Source: Candidatus Muproteobacteria bacterium RIFCSPHIGHO2_01_FULL_65_16
GTDB taxonomy: Bacteria; Pseudomonadota; Gammaproteobacteria; Acidiferrobacterales; Sulfurifustaceae
Length of the DNA stretch: 11,082 nucleotides
Assembly: GCA_001785175.1 (NCBI GenBank)
Contig: MFSY01000037.1
Span: 9,470 to 20,551, forward strand
Reading direction: 5' to 3'
Shown: positions 1 to 7,241 of the stretch, in pieces
Position numbering within the stretch: position 1 is the first letter of the stretch
Layout of the letters: each line of letters opens with the position of its first letter
Program-made: the position numbers and the translations under genes
Notes under the pieces: model-generated
Seen by the model: the letters and a program-made list of their open reading frames with translations, nothing else
The model's database searches: none
What the model was told of the DNA's origin: nothing

Positions 1-93
1 GATCAGCAGCAGGACGACGGCCCCGGCGATGGTGAGGCGGGAGGAGAACAGCCGGGTTTCGCGAAAATAATCCTTGAGCGGAATGTTGAGCAT
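1..93 (-). CDS. mrdA: Penicillin-binding protein 2 (PBP2), N-terminal 31 codons only
   Basis: Reading from 93 down to 1 gives an ATG and 31 open codons beginning MLNIPLKDYFRETRLF, then a hydrophobic run (LTIAGAVVLLLI) cut by the window edge. A short basic/amphipathic cytoplasmic start followed by one membrane anchor is typical of PBP2, the class B transpeptidase that cross-links peptidoglycan during elongation with MreBCD and RodA. The transpeptidase domain lies outside the window, so identity rests on the N-terminus and on position: it starts 4 nt after the mreD stop codon in the usual mreBCD-mrdA order. No strong Shine-Dalgarno is seen; coupling to mreD translation is likely. Confidence 0.8.
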   Translation of the reverse strand, partial: MLNIPLKDYFRETRLFSSRLTIAGAVVLLLI

Positions 94-97
94 GATC

Positions 98-589
98 TCA
101 GGTGACGTTACCGCGGCGTCGCACGTCACGCAGGATCACGAACAGCCACGGCCAGATGACCATGCCCACGATGCTGGGCGTCCAGTAAACAAAGGTCTCC
201 GGCGCCCGGCCCATGACGCCCCGGACCCACAGCACCAGGAGCTGATTGACGACCAGCAGCACCAGGACGCTGACCGCCTGTTGCCAGAGCGGGAACATGC
301 GCAGTTGCAGGTGCAGCCGCACGGCGATGTAGGCGATCACGCTCTTGGCGAGGGCGTGGCTGCCGAGCAGCGAGCCGTACATGACATCCAGGACCAGCCC
401 GAGCGTCCAGCCGGTGCCGACGCCCACGCGCTGCGGCACGGCGACACACCAGTAGATGAGCACGAGCCCGACCCAGTCGGGGCGAAACGGCTCGGCCCAG
501 GGCGGGCCGGGCACAACCATGAGGATCAACGCCACGGCGAAGGTGGCGAGGAGCATCAACCGGCCACGCATGGATGGGCTCAGGTTCAT
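98..589 (-). CDS. mreD: Rod shape-determining protein MreD
   Basis: The 163-aa protein is close to the usual MreD length and almost wholly hydrophobic, with about five predicted membrane helices, including residues around 12-27, 38-52, 60-75 and 100-122. It ends in a short basic tail (RDVRRRGNVT). MreD is an inner-membrane component of the elongasome that works with MreC to activate PBP2/RodA. MreD is poorly conserved, so the call depends partly on its place between mreC and mrdA. Its ATG overlaps the mreC stop by 4 nt (ATGA), which indicates translational coupling. Many plus-strand frames here are open only because of the high GC content. Confidence 0.9.
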   Translation of the reverse strand: MNLSPSMRGRLMLLATFAVALILMVVPGPPWAEPFRPDWVGLVLIYWCVAVPQRVGVGTGWTLGLVLDVMYGSLLGSHALAKSVIAYIAVRLHLQLRMFPLWQQAVSVLVLLVVNQLLVLWVRGVMGRAPETFVYWTPSIVGMVIWPWLFVILRDVRRRGNVT

Positions 590-1494
590 TGCTTCGCCTC
601 CGCGGGCCTTGCGCCGGCCGCGGGCGGGGCGTTCTTCGCCGCCGCGCCCGGCCAGATCAGCAGCACCTGCTTGCTGTGGCTTAGAAGGGCCGCGGGCTTG
701 ACCGTGATATCGAGAAAGGACTCGTTGGGGTCGGTGACGACCTTCACCACCTGGCCCACCGGGTAGCCCGCCGGGAAGGTGCCGCCCATGCCCGAGCTCA
801 TCAGCAGGTCGCCTTCCTTGATATCGGCCGTGGCGGTGAGGTAGGGCACCTTGAGCATGTCGTGGGCGACTTTGAGCCTGTCGTGAGCACCGGTCCCGAA
901 CACCAGTACGCGCAGGCCGCTGCGGTTCACAAGCGCGGGGATGGCGTGGCCGGGATCGGTGATCAGGGTCACCTTGCTCGTGCGCGCGCCGGCGACCTCG
1001 GTCACCTGCCCCATGACGCCGTGCGCGTCAATCACCGGCTGGCCGACGAAGACGCCGTCGTTCGATCCCTTGGCGACGATGACCTTGCGCGCGAACGGTT
1101 CGCTGCTCACCTCCAGCAGGTCCGCGGCCACGGCCTTGTCGGCGACGCGCGCCGCCGAGCCCAGCATCCTGCGCAGGCGCTCGTTCTCCGCCTCCAGGGC
1201 CTCGAACTGCTGCAGCCGCGCGAGCAGCAACTGGCGCTCGGCGGCCAGGGCGGCGTTGTTTTTTTCGAGATCGTTCCGGGTCGTGAACAGGCCCGACACC
1301 CAGGAGGCGGCCGCGGACGGAAGCGCGGCCACGAACTGGATGGGATAGACGGCGACGCCGAGCACGGCGCGGATCCGGCCCAGGTGCTGGCCGCGATGAT
1401 CGAGCGTCATCAGCAGCAGCGACAGGGCGACGAAAAAAATCAACCGGGTCAGGTTGGACGGCGCCCGGAGCGACCAGCCGGCGACATTGATCAT
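586..1494 (-). CDS. mreC: Cell shape-determining protein MreC
   Basis: A 302-aa protein with a short cytoplasmic start, one membrane helix (about 15-33, LTRLIFFVALSLLLMTLDH), a periplasmic coiled coil (about 74-110, rich in Leu/Glu/Ala/Arg) and the beta-barrel MreC core with the family segments SSEPFARKVIVAKGSNDGV and DPGHAIPALVNRSG. A low-complexity Ala/Pro tail closes it (about 285-302). MreC is the bitopic scaffold linking MreB filaments to PBP2 in the periplasm. The gene lies 18 nt after the mreB stop and overlaps mreD by 4 nt. The ATG at 1494 leaves a cytoplasmic tail of normal length; the ribosome-binding site before it is weak. Confidence 0.96.
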   Translation of the reverse strand: MINVAGWSLRAPSNLTRLIFFVALSLLLMTLDHRGQHLGRIRAVLGVAVYPIQFVAALPSAAASWVSGLFTTRNDLEKNNAALAAERQLLLARLQQFEALEAENERLRRMLGSAARVADKAVAADLLEVSSEPFARKVIVAKGSNDGVFVGQPVIDAHGVMGQVTEVAGARTSKVTLITDPGHAIPALVNRSGLRVLVFGTGAHDRLKVAHDMLKVPYLTATADIKEGDLLMSSGMGGTFPAGYPVGQVVKVVTDPNESFLDITVKPAALLSHSKQVLLIWPGAAAKNAPPAAGARPAEAKQ

Positions 1495-1512
1495 ACCGCT
1501 TCGAGGAGACGT

Positions 1513-2556
1513 TTATTCGTGCACGAAGACATCGCCCAATTTTTCCGCGTCTATCAGGGCGCGGCCACAGCCGCGGACGACGCAGGTCAGGGGATCGTCG
1601 GCGATGATGATCGGCAGGCCGGTCTGCTCGCCGAGCATGCGGTCAATGTCGCGCAGGAGCGCGCCGCCGCCGGAGACGACCAGACCCTTCTCGGCGACGT
1701 CGGCGCCGAGCTCGGGCGGGGTCTGCTCGAGCGCGGTCTTGATCGCCGTGACGATGCCGGTCAGGCACTCGCTCAGCGCGGCGTGCACCTCCTTGCTGGT
1801 GAGAACCTGCCCCCGCGGCACGCCGTCGGCGATGTGGCGGCCCCTGATCTCCATCTGGCGCACCTCGCTTCCTTCCCAGGCGGTGCCGATCTCCTTTTTG
1901 ACCAGTTCGGCCGTGGCCTCGCCGATGAGAATGCCGTACTTGCGGCGCACGTAGTTCACGATCGCCTCGTCCATCTTGTCGCCGGCGATGCGCAGGCTGT
2001 GCGAATAGACGACACCGCCGAGCGAGATCACACCGACCTCGCTCGTGCCGCCGCCGATGTCGAGCACCATGGAGCCGGTCGGGTCCATGATCGGCAGGTC
2101 GGTGCCGATGGCCGCGGCCATGGGTTCCTCGATCAGGAACACCTCGCGCGCGCCGGTGCTCATGGCGGCCTCGCGGATCGCGCGCCGCTCGACCTGGGTC
2201 GAGCCGCAGGGGACGCAGATCACGATCCGGGGCGAGGGCTGGAACAGGCGGTTCTCGTGCACCTTGCGGATGAAGTACTTGAGCATCTCGCCGGTGACGG
2301 TGAAGTCGGCGATCACGCCGTCCTTCATCGGGCGGATGGCCTGGATCGAGCCCGGGGTGCGCCCGAGCATCTTCTTGGCCTCGTGGCCGACGGCCAGGAT
2401 CGAGCGGTTGTTGCGCGAACCGTGCTCCTGGCGGATGGCGACGACCGAGGGCTCGTTGAGCACGATGCCCTTGTCGCGCACGAAGATCAGGGTGTTGGCG
2501 GTGCCGAGGTCTATGGCGATGTCACTGGAGAGGAAACCGAGGAAATTTTTGAACAT
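1513..2556 (-). CDS. mreB: Actin-like rod shape protein MreB
   Basis: The 347-aa product has the full MreB/actin ATPase signature: phosphate-1 loop DLGTANTLI at 16-24, [10 protein letters not shown] near 140-149, phosphate-2 loop DIGGGTSE near 164-171, and the adenosine motif [12 protein letters not shown] in the C-terminal part. The start [18 protein letters not shown] has an amphipathic membrane-binding N-terminus typical of gammaproteobacterial MreB. The frame stays open for 34 more codons upstream, but that extension ([10 protein letters not shown] and palindromic DNA) does not resemble MreB, so the ATG at 2556 is chosen; an AGGA lies about 11 nt upstream. MreB forms membrane-bound filaments that guide lateral wall synthesis. 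It is first in the mre operon and diverges from gatC. Confidence 0.98.
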   Translation of the reverse strand: MFKNFLGFLSSDIAIDLGTANTLIFVRDKGIVLNEPSVVAIRQEHGSRNNRSILAVGHEAKKMLGRTPGSIQAIRPMKDGVIADFTVTGEMLKYFIRKVHENRLFQPSPRIVICVPCGSTQVERRAIREAAMSTGAREVFLIEEPMAAAIGTDLPIMDPTGSMVLDIGGGTSEVGVISLGGVVYSHSLRIAGDKMDEAIVNYVRRKYGILIGEATAELVKKEIGTAWEGSEVRQMEIRGRHIADGVPRGQVLTSKEVHAALSECLTGIVTAIKTALEQTPPELGADVAEKGLVVSGGGALLRDIDRMLGEQTGLPIIIADDPLTCVVRGCGRALIDAEKLGDVFVHE

Positions 2557-2591
2557 GACGACCGATCCTGCCGTAGCGTAGTAGTAATAGT

Positions 2592-2600
2592 TATATAGCA
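2592..2600 (-). promoter_or_regulatory. Candidate extended -10 promoter for mreB
   Basis: On the minus strand the sequence reads TGCTATATA, i.e. a TGn extension directly before a TATATA hexamer. This would start transcription about 29 nt upstream of the mreB ATG. No good -35 is seen at 17 nt, which fits an extended -10 promoter. The TGC overlaps the outer base pairs of the palindrome at 2598-2632. Confidence 0.4.
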
Positions 2601-2751
2601 GGTTGCCGAAAACTCGTTTTTCGGCAGCCTGCGGTGCGGTCGAGGGGCCGACCGCCATTCTTCAAACACCAGGTGTTTGAAGAATGAAGCAAAGCAAAAA
2701 TCGCATTTTTACTTTAGCGCGGCTGAAAAAGTCCTGGATGGACTTTTTCAG
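2598..2751. repeat. Cluster of four consecutive palindromes between mreB and gatC
   Basis: Four inverted repeats follow one another. (1) 2598-2612 with 2618-2632, 15-bp arms, one mismatch (a G-U wobble in plus-strand RNA). (2) 2657-2670 with 2672-2685, 14-bp perfect arms around a single base. (3) 2691-2701 with 2705-2715, 11-bp arms, one mismatch, loop cgc. (4) 2723-2734 with 2740-2751, 12-bp perfect arms (CTGAAAAAGTCC), 5-nt loop. None is followed by a T-run that would make a clear terminator. They lie upstream of both divergent genes, so they could be a multicopy intergenic repeat, paired protein-binding sites or a transcription insulator. Confidence 0.85.
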
Positions 2752-2790
2752 TAACCCAATAGACTAACTGTATCAACGCGCGGGGGCCGG

Positions 2791-2819
2791 TTCAACCACG
2801 CGCGCGGATGTGGTATTTT
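2791..2819 (+). promoter_or_regulatory. Candidate sigma70 promoter for gatCAB
   Basis: TTCAAC (2791-2796), a 17-nt spacer and TATTTT (2814-2819) give an acceptable -35/-10 pair. The predicted start near 2826 leaves a leader of about 24 nt before the gatC ATG, with GACGAGGGA as the ribosome-binding region. The match is moderate and untested. Confidence 0.35.
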
Positions 2820-2849
2820 CGCCTTCCCGAGGCGGACGAGGGAATCCCG

Positions 2850-3137
2850 ATGGCGCTGAACAGGCAGGAAGTGAGCAGAATCGCGCACCTGGCGCGGCTG
2901 CATATCACCGAGCCGGAGGCGGCGCTGTACGCCGAGACGCTCTCCCGGATACTCGGACTGATCGAGCAGATGAACGCCGTGGACACCGCCGGCGTCGCCC
3001 CGATGGCGCACCCGAACGAGGCCGGCCTGCGGCTACGCGCGGACGTCGTGACCGAGACCGACCAGCGCGAGAAGTTCCTCGCCCTCGCCCCGGCGGCGGA
3101 GGCGGGCCTGTACCTCGTGCCGAAAGTGATCGAATGA
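2850..3137 (+). CDS. gatC: Asp/Glu-tRNA amidotransferase subunit C
   Basis: A 95-aa protein, normal GatC length, with the family start NRQEVSRIAHLARLHI and the closing segment LALAPAAEAGLYLVPKVIE. GatC is the small subunit that wraps around and stabilises the GatA-GatB interface in the complex that amidates Glu-tRNA(Gln) and/or Asp-tRNA(Asn). The frame is open from 2808, but the upstream residues do not resemble GatC, and the ATG at 2850 is preceded by a purine-rich GACGAGGGA, so this start is chosen. It is the first gene of the gat operon, divergent from mreB, and is separated from gatA by an unusual 90-nt repeat-bearing gap. Confidence 0.96.
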   Translation: MALNRQEVSRIAHLARLHITEPEAALYAETLSRILGLIEQMNAVDTAGVAPMAHPNEAGLRLRADVVTETDQREKFLALAPAAEAGLYLVPKVIE

Positions 3138-3223
3138 AGTGGCAAGTGACAAGTAGCAAGTGGCAAGGAAAACAGGCTGCTTGGTTGGTTTCTTGCCACT
3201 TGAAACTTGCTCCTTGCTACTGA
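3138..3223. repeat. Inverted pair of heptamer-repeat arrays between gatC and gatA
   Basis: Immediately after the gatC stop come four 7-bp units of form AGTRRCA (3138-3165: agtggca, agtgaca, agtagca, agtggca). After a 26-nt spacer the opposite strand form runs 3192-3222 (cttgcca, cttgaaa, cttgctc, cttgcta). The two arrays can pair as a long imperfect hairpin, with the inner agtggca/tgccact units pairing perfectly. This leaves gatA without a visible Shine-Dalgarno and places its start just past the hairpin. Confidence 0.85.
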
Positions 3224-3227
3224 TTCA

Positions 3228-4682
3228 ATGATTAACAAAACCGTTGCCGAGCTGTCCGCCGCGCTGCGGAGCAAGCAGGTCTCCAGCACCGAGCTGACCC
3301 GCGCCTTTCTCGACCGTATTAATAAGTATAAGACGCTCAACGCCTTCATCACCGTGGACCCGGAGCGGTCGCTGGCCCAGGCGCGGGCGGCGGACGCGCG
3401 CCGGGCGCAGGGGCGGGGCGCCCCGCTGACCGGCGTCCCCGTCGCCCAGAAGGACATTTTCTGCGCCGACGGCTGGCGCACCACCTGCGGCTCGAAGATC
3501 CTGTCGAATTTCGTCGCGCCCTACAGCGCGACGACGATCGAGAAATTCGACGCCGCCGGCGCGGTGCTGCTCGGCAAGACCAACATGGACGAGTTCGCCA
3601 TGGGATCGTCCAACGAGACTTCTTATTACGGCGTGGTGCGGAACCCCTGGGACACGAGCGCCGTCCCCGGCGGCAGCTCCGGCGGCTCGGCGGCGGCCGT
3701 GGCGGCGCGCCTCGCGCCGGCCGCGACCGGCACCGACACCGGCGGCTCGATCCGCCAGCCGGCGGCCCTGACCAACCTCACCGGCCTCAAGCCGTCTTAC
3801 GGGCGCGTGTCGCGCTACGGCATGGTCGCATTCGCCTCCTCGCTCGATCAGGGCGGGCCGATGGCGCGCACCGCGGAAGACGTGGCACTCTTATTAAATG
3901 TCATGGCCGGCTTCGATCCGCGCGATTCGACCGCGGTGGATGCGCCGGTTCCCGATTACACGAAGACGCTCGACCACGACATCAATGGTCTGCGCATCGG
4001 CCTGCCCCGGGAATATTTCGGCAAGGGCCTGAACGCGGAGGTCGCCAAGGTGGTCGAGGCGGCGATCGCCGAGTACAAGAAGCTCGGCGCGCAAGTGGTG
4101 GAAGTGAGCCTGCCCAATTCCAATCTCGCCATCCCGTGTTATTACGTGCTTGCCCCGGCGGAGGCGTCGTCCAATCTCTCGCGCTTCGACGGCGTGCGCT
4201 ACGGCTACCGCGCCAAGGACTACGGCGATCTCATTGACATGTATTGCAGGACGCGCGCCGAAGGTTTCGGCGCCGAGGTCAAGCGCCGCATCATGATCGG
4301 CACCTACGCGCTCTCGGCCGGCTACTACGACGCCTATTATCTCAAGGCCCAGAAGCTGCGCCGCCTGATCGCCGACGACTTCAAGCGCGCGTTCGAAGCC
4401 TGCGACGTGATCATGGGCCCGACCTCGCCCACCACGGCGTTCAAGCTCGGCGCCAAGAGCGACGACCCGGTGGCGATGTATCTCAGCGACATCTACACGA
4501 TCTCGGTCAACCTCGCCGGCCTGCCGGGCATGTCCATCCCGGCCGGCTTCGATTCCGCCGGCCTGCCCGTGGGGCTGCATCTCATCGGCAAATATTTCGA
4601 CGAGGCGCGGCTGCTGAATGTCGCCCACAAGTACCAGCAGGCGACCGACTGGCACCGGCGCATGCCGAAAGGATTTGAGTAA
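3228..4682 (+). CDS. gatA: Asp/Glu-tRNA amidotransferase subunit A
   Basis: A 484-aa amidase-signature enzyme. The catalytic Lys-cisSer-Ser triad is complete: K75 in [10 protein letters not shown]150 in [10 protein letters not shown] and S174 in [12 protein letters not shown]; all three are displaced by four residues from the well-studied GatA numbering (K79, S154, S178). GatA hydrolyses glutamine and channels ammonia to GatB, which amidates misacylated Glu-tRNA(Gln) or Asp-tRNA(Asn). The ATG at 3228 ([14 protein letters not shown]) matches the family start; an in-frame alternative at 3207 would lie inside the repeat array. No clear ribosome-binding site precedes it. In a standard operon gatB follows directly; here 871 bp with a toxin-antitoxin pair intervene. 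Confidence 0.97.
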   Translation: MINKTVAELSAALRSKQVSSTELTRAFLDRINKYKTLNAFITVDPERSLAQARAADARRAQGRGAPLTGVPVAQKDIFCADGWRTTCGSKILSNFVAPYSATTIEKFDAAGAVLLGKTNMDEFAMGSSNETSYYGVVRNPWDTSAVPGGSSGGSAAAVAARLAPAATGTDTGGSIRQPAALTNLTGLKPSYGRVSRYGMVAFASSLDQGGPMARTAEDVALLLNVMAGFDPRDSTAVDAPVPDYTKTLDHDINGLRIGLPREYFGKGLNAEVAKVVEAAIAEYKKLGAQVVEVSLPNSNLAIPCYYVLAPAEASSNLSRFDGVRYGYRAKDYGDLIDMYCRTRAEGFGAEVKRRIMIGTYALSAGYYDAYYLKAQKLRRLIADDFKRAFEACDVIMGPTSPTTAFKLGAKSDDPVAMYLSDIYTISVNLAGLPGMSIPAGFDSAGLPVGLHLIGKYFDEARLLNVAHKYQQATDWHRRMPKGFE

Positions 4683-4690
4683 TATTATTT

Positions 4691-4716
4691 GACGCAGAGG
4701 CGCAAAGACACAAAGG
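4691..4716 (+). repeat. Left arm of inverted intergenic repeat flanking higBA
   Basis: Just after gatA the sequence carries purine-rich octamer-like units (gacgcagag, gcgcaaag, acacaaag). The first 17 bases (4691-4707) match the reverse complement of 5527-5543, just before gatB, at 15 of 17 positions. The two arms look like halves of one intergenic inverted repeat now separated by about 0.8 kb. Confidence 0.75.
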
Positions 4717-4743
4717 TAACATAGAGTTTGAACGCCCGTCCCG

Positions 4744-4772
4744 TTGTACCTTGTCACCCACCTAGTTACAAT
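4744..4772 (+). promoter_or_regulatory. Candidate higBA promoter giving a nearly leaderless transcript
   Basis: TTGTAC (4744-4749), a 17-nt spacer and TACAAT (4767-4772) make a good sigma70 match. Transcription would begin around 4778-4780, at the higB ATG (4779), so the mRNA would have little or no leader; no Shine-Dalgarno is seen either. An overlapping pair, TTGTCA (4751-4756) and GATAAT (4775-4780) with an 18-nt spacer, would start inside higB and could supply antitoxin-only message. Confidence 0.45.
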
Positions 4773-4778
4773 TAGATA

Positions 4779-5057
4779 ATGATCCGGAGCTTCCGGCACA
4801 AGGGATTGAAGCGATTCTTTCTGACCGGCAGCCCTAAAGGCATACAGCCGGTTCACGCCGAGCGGTTGCGGCTAATCCTCAATCATCTGGATACCGCCGC
4901 CAAGCTCGAGGATGCGAATTTTCCGGGTTCGGACCTGCATCCGCTCAAGGGTGACCGCAAGGGCCAATGGGCGGTCAAGGTCAGCGGCAACTGGCGCGTG
5001 ATATTCCGGTTCGAAAGCGGCCATGCTTACGAGGTGGACTACGATGACTACCACTGA
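4779..5057 (+). CDS. higB: HigB toxin, RelE-superfamily mRNA interferase
   Basis: The 92-aa protein matches the HigB type that precedes its antitoxin. The start [17 protein letters not shown], the central [20 protein letters not shown], the core RVIFRFE and the end YEVDYDDYH are all diagnostic. HigB toxins cleave mRNA at the ribosome when freed from HigA. Length is full and no stop or frameshift is seen, so it appears intact. The gene overlaps higA by 14 nt in toxin-first order, as in classic higBA loci. It sits between gatA and gatB on the operon strand, so read-through from the gat promoter could also transcribe it. Confidence 0.95.
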   Translation: MIRSFRHKGLKRFFLTGSPKGIQPVHAERLRLILNHLDTAAKLEDANFPGSDLHPLKGDRKGQWAVKVSGNWRVIFRFESGHAYEVDYDDYH

Positions 5058-5364
5058 GAAACCGATGGAGATGTTCAACCCACCGCACCCCGGCGAGGTG
5101 CTGCGCGAGCTTTATCTCAAGCCGCTCGGCCTAATGGTTACCGAAGCGGCCAAGCTGCTCCATGTGACGCGTAAGACCCTCTCGGAGTTGCTCAACGGAC
5201 ACATCGGAGTGAGCCCGACCATGGCGGTACGCCTGGGGCTCGCTACGCGTACCACGCCCGAGAGCTGGCTCAACAAGCAGGCGGCATACGACCTCTGGCA
5301 GGCGAAGCAGAAGACGAAAGAACTGCGCCGCAAGATCAAGCCGCTCAAGGCCAAGGCGGCTTGA
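5044..5364 (+). CDS. higA: HigA antitoxin, XRE-family DNA-binding protein
   Basis: A 106-aa helix-turn-helix protein with the HigA hallmark [14 protein letters not shown] near residues 11-24 and the [24 protein letters not shown], then [23 protein letters not shown] and a lysine-rich tail. HigA binds and neutralises HigB and represses the higBA promoter. The ATG at 5044 is preceded by GAGGTG (5031-5036) at a good distance; later in-frame starts at 5065 and 5071 would also keep the domain. It overlaps higB by 14 nt. The basic C-terminus ([17 protein letters not shown]) is common in such antitoxins. Confidence 0.94.
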   Translation: MTTTEKPMEMFNPPHPGEVLRELYLKPLGLMVTEAAKLLHVTRKTLSELLNGHIGVSPTMAVRLGLATRTTPESWLNKQAAYDLWQAKQKTKELRRKIKPLKAKAA

Positions 5365-5373
5365 CTTATTTCG

Positions 5374-5517
5374 ATGAAAGCTCAATCCAGCAGGGAAAGC
5401 CGGTCCGGCGAGCGCATGCGAAAGGTCGCGAGGAGAGCCGAACAGATGCGCGCGAAGCTGCGTGGCCGAAAACACGGCGATAGCGCGCTGCTTCTAAGGA
5501 AAGACCGAAACCGTTGA
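5374..5517 (+). CDS. Small basic ORF downstream of higA, 47 aa, unknown
   Basis: An ATG 9 nt after the higA stop opens 47 codons (start MKAQSSRESRSGERMRKVAR, end DSALLLRKDRNR) before TGA. The product is very basic and probably helical. Its tail resembles the C-terminal ends of some Phd/VapB-type antitoxins (pattern DS-x-L-hydrophobic-R-x-DR), so it may be a relic or miniature antitoxin, but this is inference from a short match. It has no visible DNA-binding domain and no adjacent second toxin. It travels inside the segment bounded by the inverted repeat arms, so it probably belongs to the higBA insertion. It may not be translated; the preceding ribosome-binding site is poor. Confidence 0.4.
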   Translation: MKAQSSRESRSGERMRKVARRAEQMRAKLRGRKHGDSALLLRKDRNR

Positions 5518-5525
5518 GACCATCG

Positions 5526-5543
5526 CCTTCGCGCCTTTGCGTC
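5526..5543 (-). repeat. Right arm of inverted intergenic repeat flanking higBA
   Basis: ccttcgcgcctttgcgtc just upstream of gatB is the reverse-complement partner of 4691-4707 (15 of 17 matches over 5527-5543). It marks the downstream edge of the higBA-containing segment and lies 10 nt before the gatB start. Confidence 0.75.
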
Positions 5544-5553
5544 GAGAATTCAT

Positions 5554-6987
5554 ATGGAATGGGAACCCGTCATCGGTCTTGAAATCCACGCCCAGTTGCT
5601 CACCAGGAGCAAGGCGTTCTCCGGCGCGGCCACGAAATACGGCGCCGAGCCCAACACCCAGGCGTGCGCGGTGGATATCGCGCTGCCGGGCGTGCTGCCG
5701 GTGTTCAACGGGGAAGCCGCGCGCATGGCGGTTAAGCTTGGCCTGGCGATCGGCGCCACCATCAATAAGCATTCGGTCTTTGCGCGCAAGAATTACTTTT
5801 ATCCCGATCTCCCCAAGGGCTACCAGATCAGCCAGTACGAGCTGCCGATTGTCTCCAAGGGCCGGCTCGGCATCGAGGTGGACGGCGCCGAGAAGGTCAT
5901 CGGCGTCACGCGCGCGCACCTGGAGGAAGACGCCGGCAAGTCGCTGCACGAGGACTTCCACGGCATGACCGGCATTGACTTGAACCGCGCCGGCACGCCG
6001 CTGCTGGAGATCGTCTCCGAGCTGGACCTGCGCTCGGCGAAAGAGGCGGTGGCGTACATGAAGAAGCTGCACCAGCTCGTGGTGTATCTCGACATCTGCG
6101 ACGGCAACATGCAGGAGGGGTCGTTCCGCTGCGACGCCAACGTCTCGGTGCGCCGCCGCGGCGAGCACCGCTTCGGCACGCGCTGCGAGATCAAGAATGT
6201 CAACTCGTTCCGCTTCGTCGAGAAGGCGATCGAGCACGAGATCGGGCGCCAGATCGAGGTGCTCGAGGGCGGCGGCCGGATCGTGCAGGAGACGCGCCTC
6301 TACGACTCCGACAAGGACGTCACCCGCTCCATGCGCGGCAAGGAAGAGGCGATGGACTACCGCTATTTCCCCGATCCCGACCTGCCGCCGCTCATGCTCG
6401 ACGACGACGTCATCCGCGACGTGGAAAAGACTCTGCCCGAGCTGCCGGATGCGAAACGCGCCCGGTTCATGAAGGATTACGGCCTCAATGCCTATGACGC
6501 CGGCGTGCTGACCTCCTCGCGCGCGACGGCCGATTACTACGAGCAGGCGGTGCGCGAATCCAAGGCCGATCCCAAGATCGCCGCCAACTGGGTCACGGTG
6601 GAGCTGGCGGCGTTCCTCAACCGCGACAACAAGGACATCACCCAATCGCCCGTGACCACGCCGATGCTGGCCGGGCTGCTCAAGCGTCTCGCCGACAACA
6701 CCATCTCCGGCAAGATCGCCAAGGAAGTCTTCGAGGCCATGTGGAGCGGGGAGGGCGACGCCGACGCCGTGATCGCAAAGAAGGGCCTGAAGCAGATCAC
6801 CGACAGCAGCGCGATCGAAAAGGCCATTGACGACGTGATCGCCAAGAACCCGAAGCAGCTCGAACAATACCGTGCCGGCAAGGAGGCGCTGTTCGGCTTC
6901 TTCGTCGGCCAGGTCATGAAGGCCACCCAGGGCAAGGCCAACCCGGCCCAAGTGAACGAGCTGCTGAAGAAAAAGCTCGCCCCCTAA
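5554..6987 (+). CDS. gatB: Asp/Glu-tRNA amidotransferase subunit B
   Basis: A 477-aa full-length GatB with the start [17 protein letters not shown], the kinase/amidotransferase core ([60 protein letters not shown]) and the helical YqeY-like tail domain ending [20 protein letters not shown] and [10 protein letters not shown]. GatB activates the misacylated tRNA carboxylate with ATP and transfers ammonia delivered from GatA. Only a weak GAGA precedes the ATG. It is oddly separated from gatA by the higBA segment. Its last 38 codons (6874-6987, stop included) recur in diverged form at 10168-10281, so this 3' end may have been supplied by inserted DNA. Confidence 0.97.
   Translation: MEWEPVIGLEIHAQLLTRSKAFSGAATKYGAEPNTQACAVDIALPGVLPVFNGEAARMAVKLGLAIGATINKHSVFARKNYFYPDLPKGYQISQYELPIVSKGRLGIEVDGAEKVIGVTRAHLEEDAGKSLHEDFHGMTGIDLNRAGTPLLEIVSELDLRSAKEAVAYMKKLHQLVVYLDICDGNMQEGSFRCDANVSVRRRGEHRFGTRCEIKNVNSFRFVEKAIEHEIGRQIEVLEGGGRIVQETRLYDSDKDVTRSMRGKEEAMDYRYFPDPDLPPLMLDDDVIRDVEKTLPELPDAKRARFMKDYGLNAYDAGVLTSSRATADYYEQAVRESKADPKIAANWVTVELAAFLNRDNKDITQSPVTTPMLAGLLKRLADNTISGKIAKEVFEAMWSGEGDADAVIAKKGLKQITDSSAIEKAIDDVIAKNPKQLEQYRAGKEALFGFFVGQVMKATQGKANPAQVNELLKKKLAP
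6874..6987 (+). repeat. gatB 3'-end direct repeat, copy 1 (part of intact gatB)
   Basis: This 114-bp stretch matches 10168-10281 in the same orientation with 14 mismatches by hand alignment (about 88%). Identity is near complete over the first 72 bp (2 mismatches, including a block of more than 40 identical bases) and falls in the last 42 bp (12 mismatches). It bounds the accessory islet on the left. Confidence 0.92.
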
Positions 6988-6991
6988 TATA

Positions 6992-7012
6992 CACACACGC
7001 CCGGAGTGTGTG
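6992..7012 (+). terminator. Weak hairpin after gatB
   Basis: cacacac (6992-6998) and gtgtgtg (7006-7012) form a perfect 7-bp stem around a GC-rich loop 4 nt after the gatB stop. No T-run follows, so at best it is a weak or Rho-assisted terminator or an mRNA end stabiliser. Confidence 0.3.
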
Positions 7013-7018
7013 AGGTCT

Positions 7019-7053
7019 TAGTCTGTCCGTTTTCGACCCGAAGCGGACATTCA
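7019..7053 (+). repeat. Left inverted repeat flanking the 565-aa gene
   Basis: TAGTCTGTCCG (7019-7029) is a perfect inverted copy of CGGACAGACTA at 9088-9098, and similarity continues inward for about 35 bp with mismatches and one gap. The copy also has its own hairpin: gtccgttt (7025-7032) against aagcggac (7041-7048), with one wobble pair. Such tgtccg...cggaca hairpins recur between genes in many gammaproteobacteria. From 7054 to 7241 I see no gene, only small hairpins (cgctc/gagcg near 7094-7107, ggcag/ctgcc at 7147-7159). Confidence 0.6.
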
Positions 7054-7241
7054 CCACCCGTGCATTCAACGAAACTCCGACAGGCCCACAGTGCCGCTCG
7101 TCTGAGCGACCTTAACCTATCAGTAGGCAATGGCGTTACACTAGGGGGCAGCGCCTGCCATGTATGGTCGAAAAGATGAGGTTCAGGCTTTGATTTGGCA
7201 CACTGGAATCACAGACTGGAACAACATATCGTATCGTCTTC

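Noticed and set aside
862..2598. A 578-codon plus-strand open frame opposite mreC and mreB
   Set aside because: Its composition (His, Asp, Ala, Gly, Arg rich) is what the antisense of GC-rich coding DNA gives; the minus-strand frames have unmistakable MreB and MreC motifs.
2557..2658. A 34-residue N-terminal extension of MreB
   Set aside because: The extra residues are not found in the family and are encoded by palindromic intergenic DNA; the ATG at 2556 gives the canonical start.
3138..3223. A CRISPR array
   Set aside because: The units are only 7 bp with no spacers between them; it is a short tandem array in inverted halves.
3894..4856. A 320-codon minus-strand open frame opposite gatA
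   Set aside because: Antisense shadow of gatA that also runs into the higBA promoter region; no domain seen.
5494..6996. A 500-codon minus-strand open frame opposite gatB
   Set aside because: Antisense shadow of gatB; low-complexity His/Val/Leu/Ala composition and no family resemblance.
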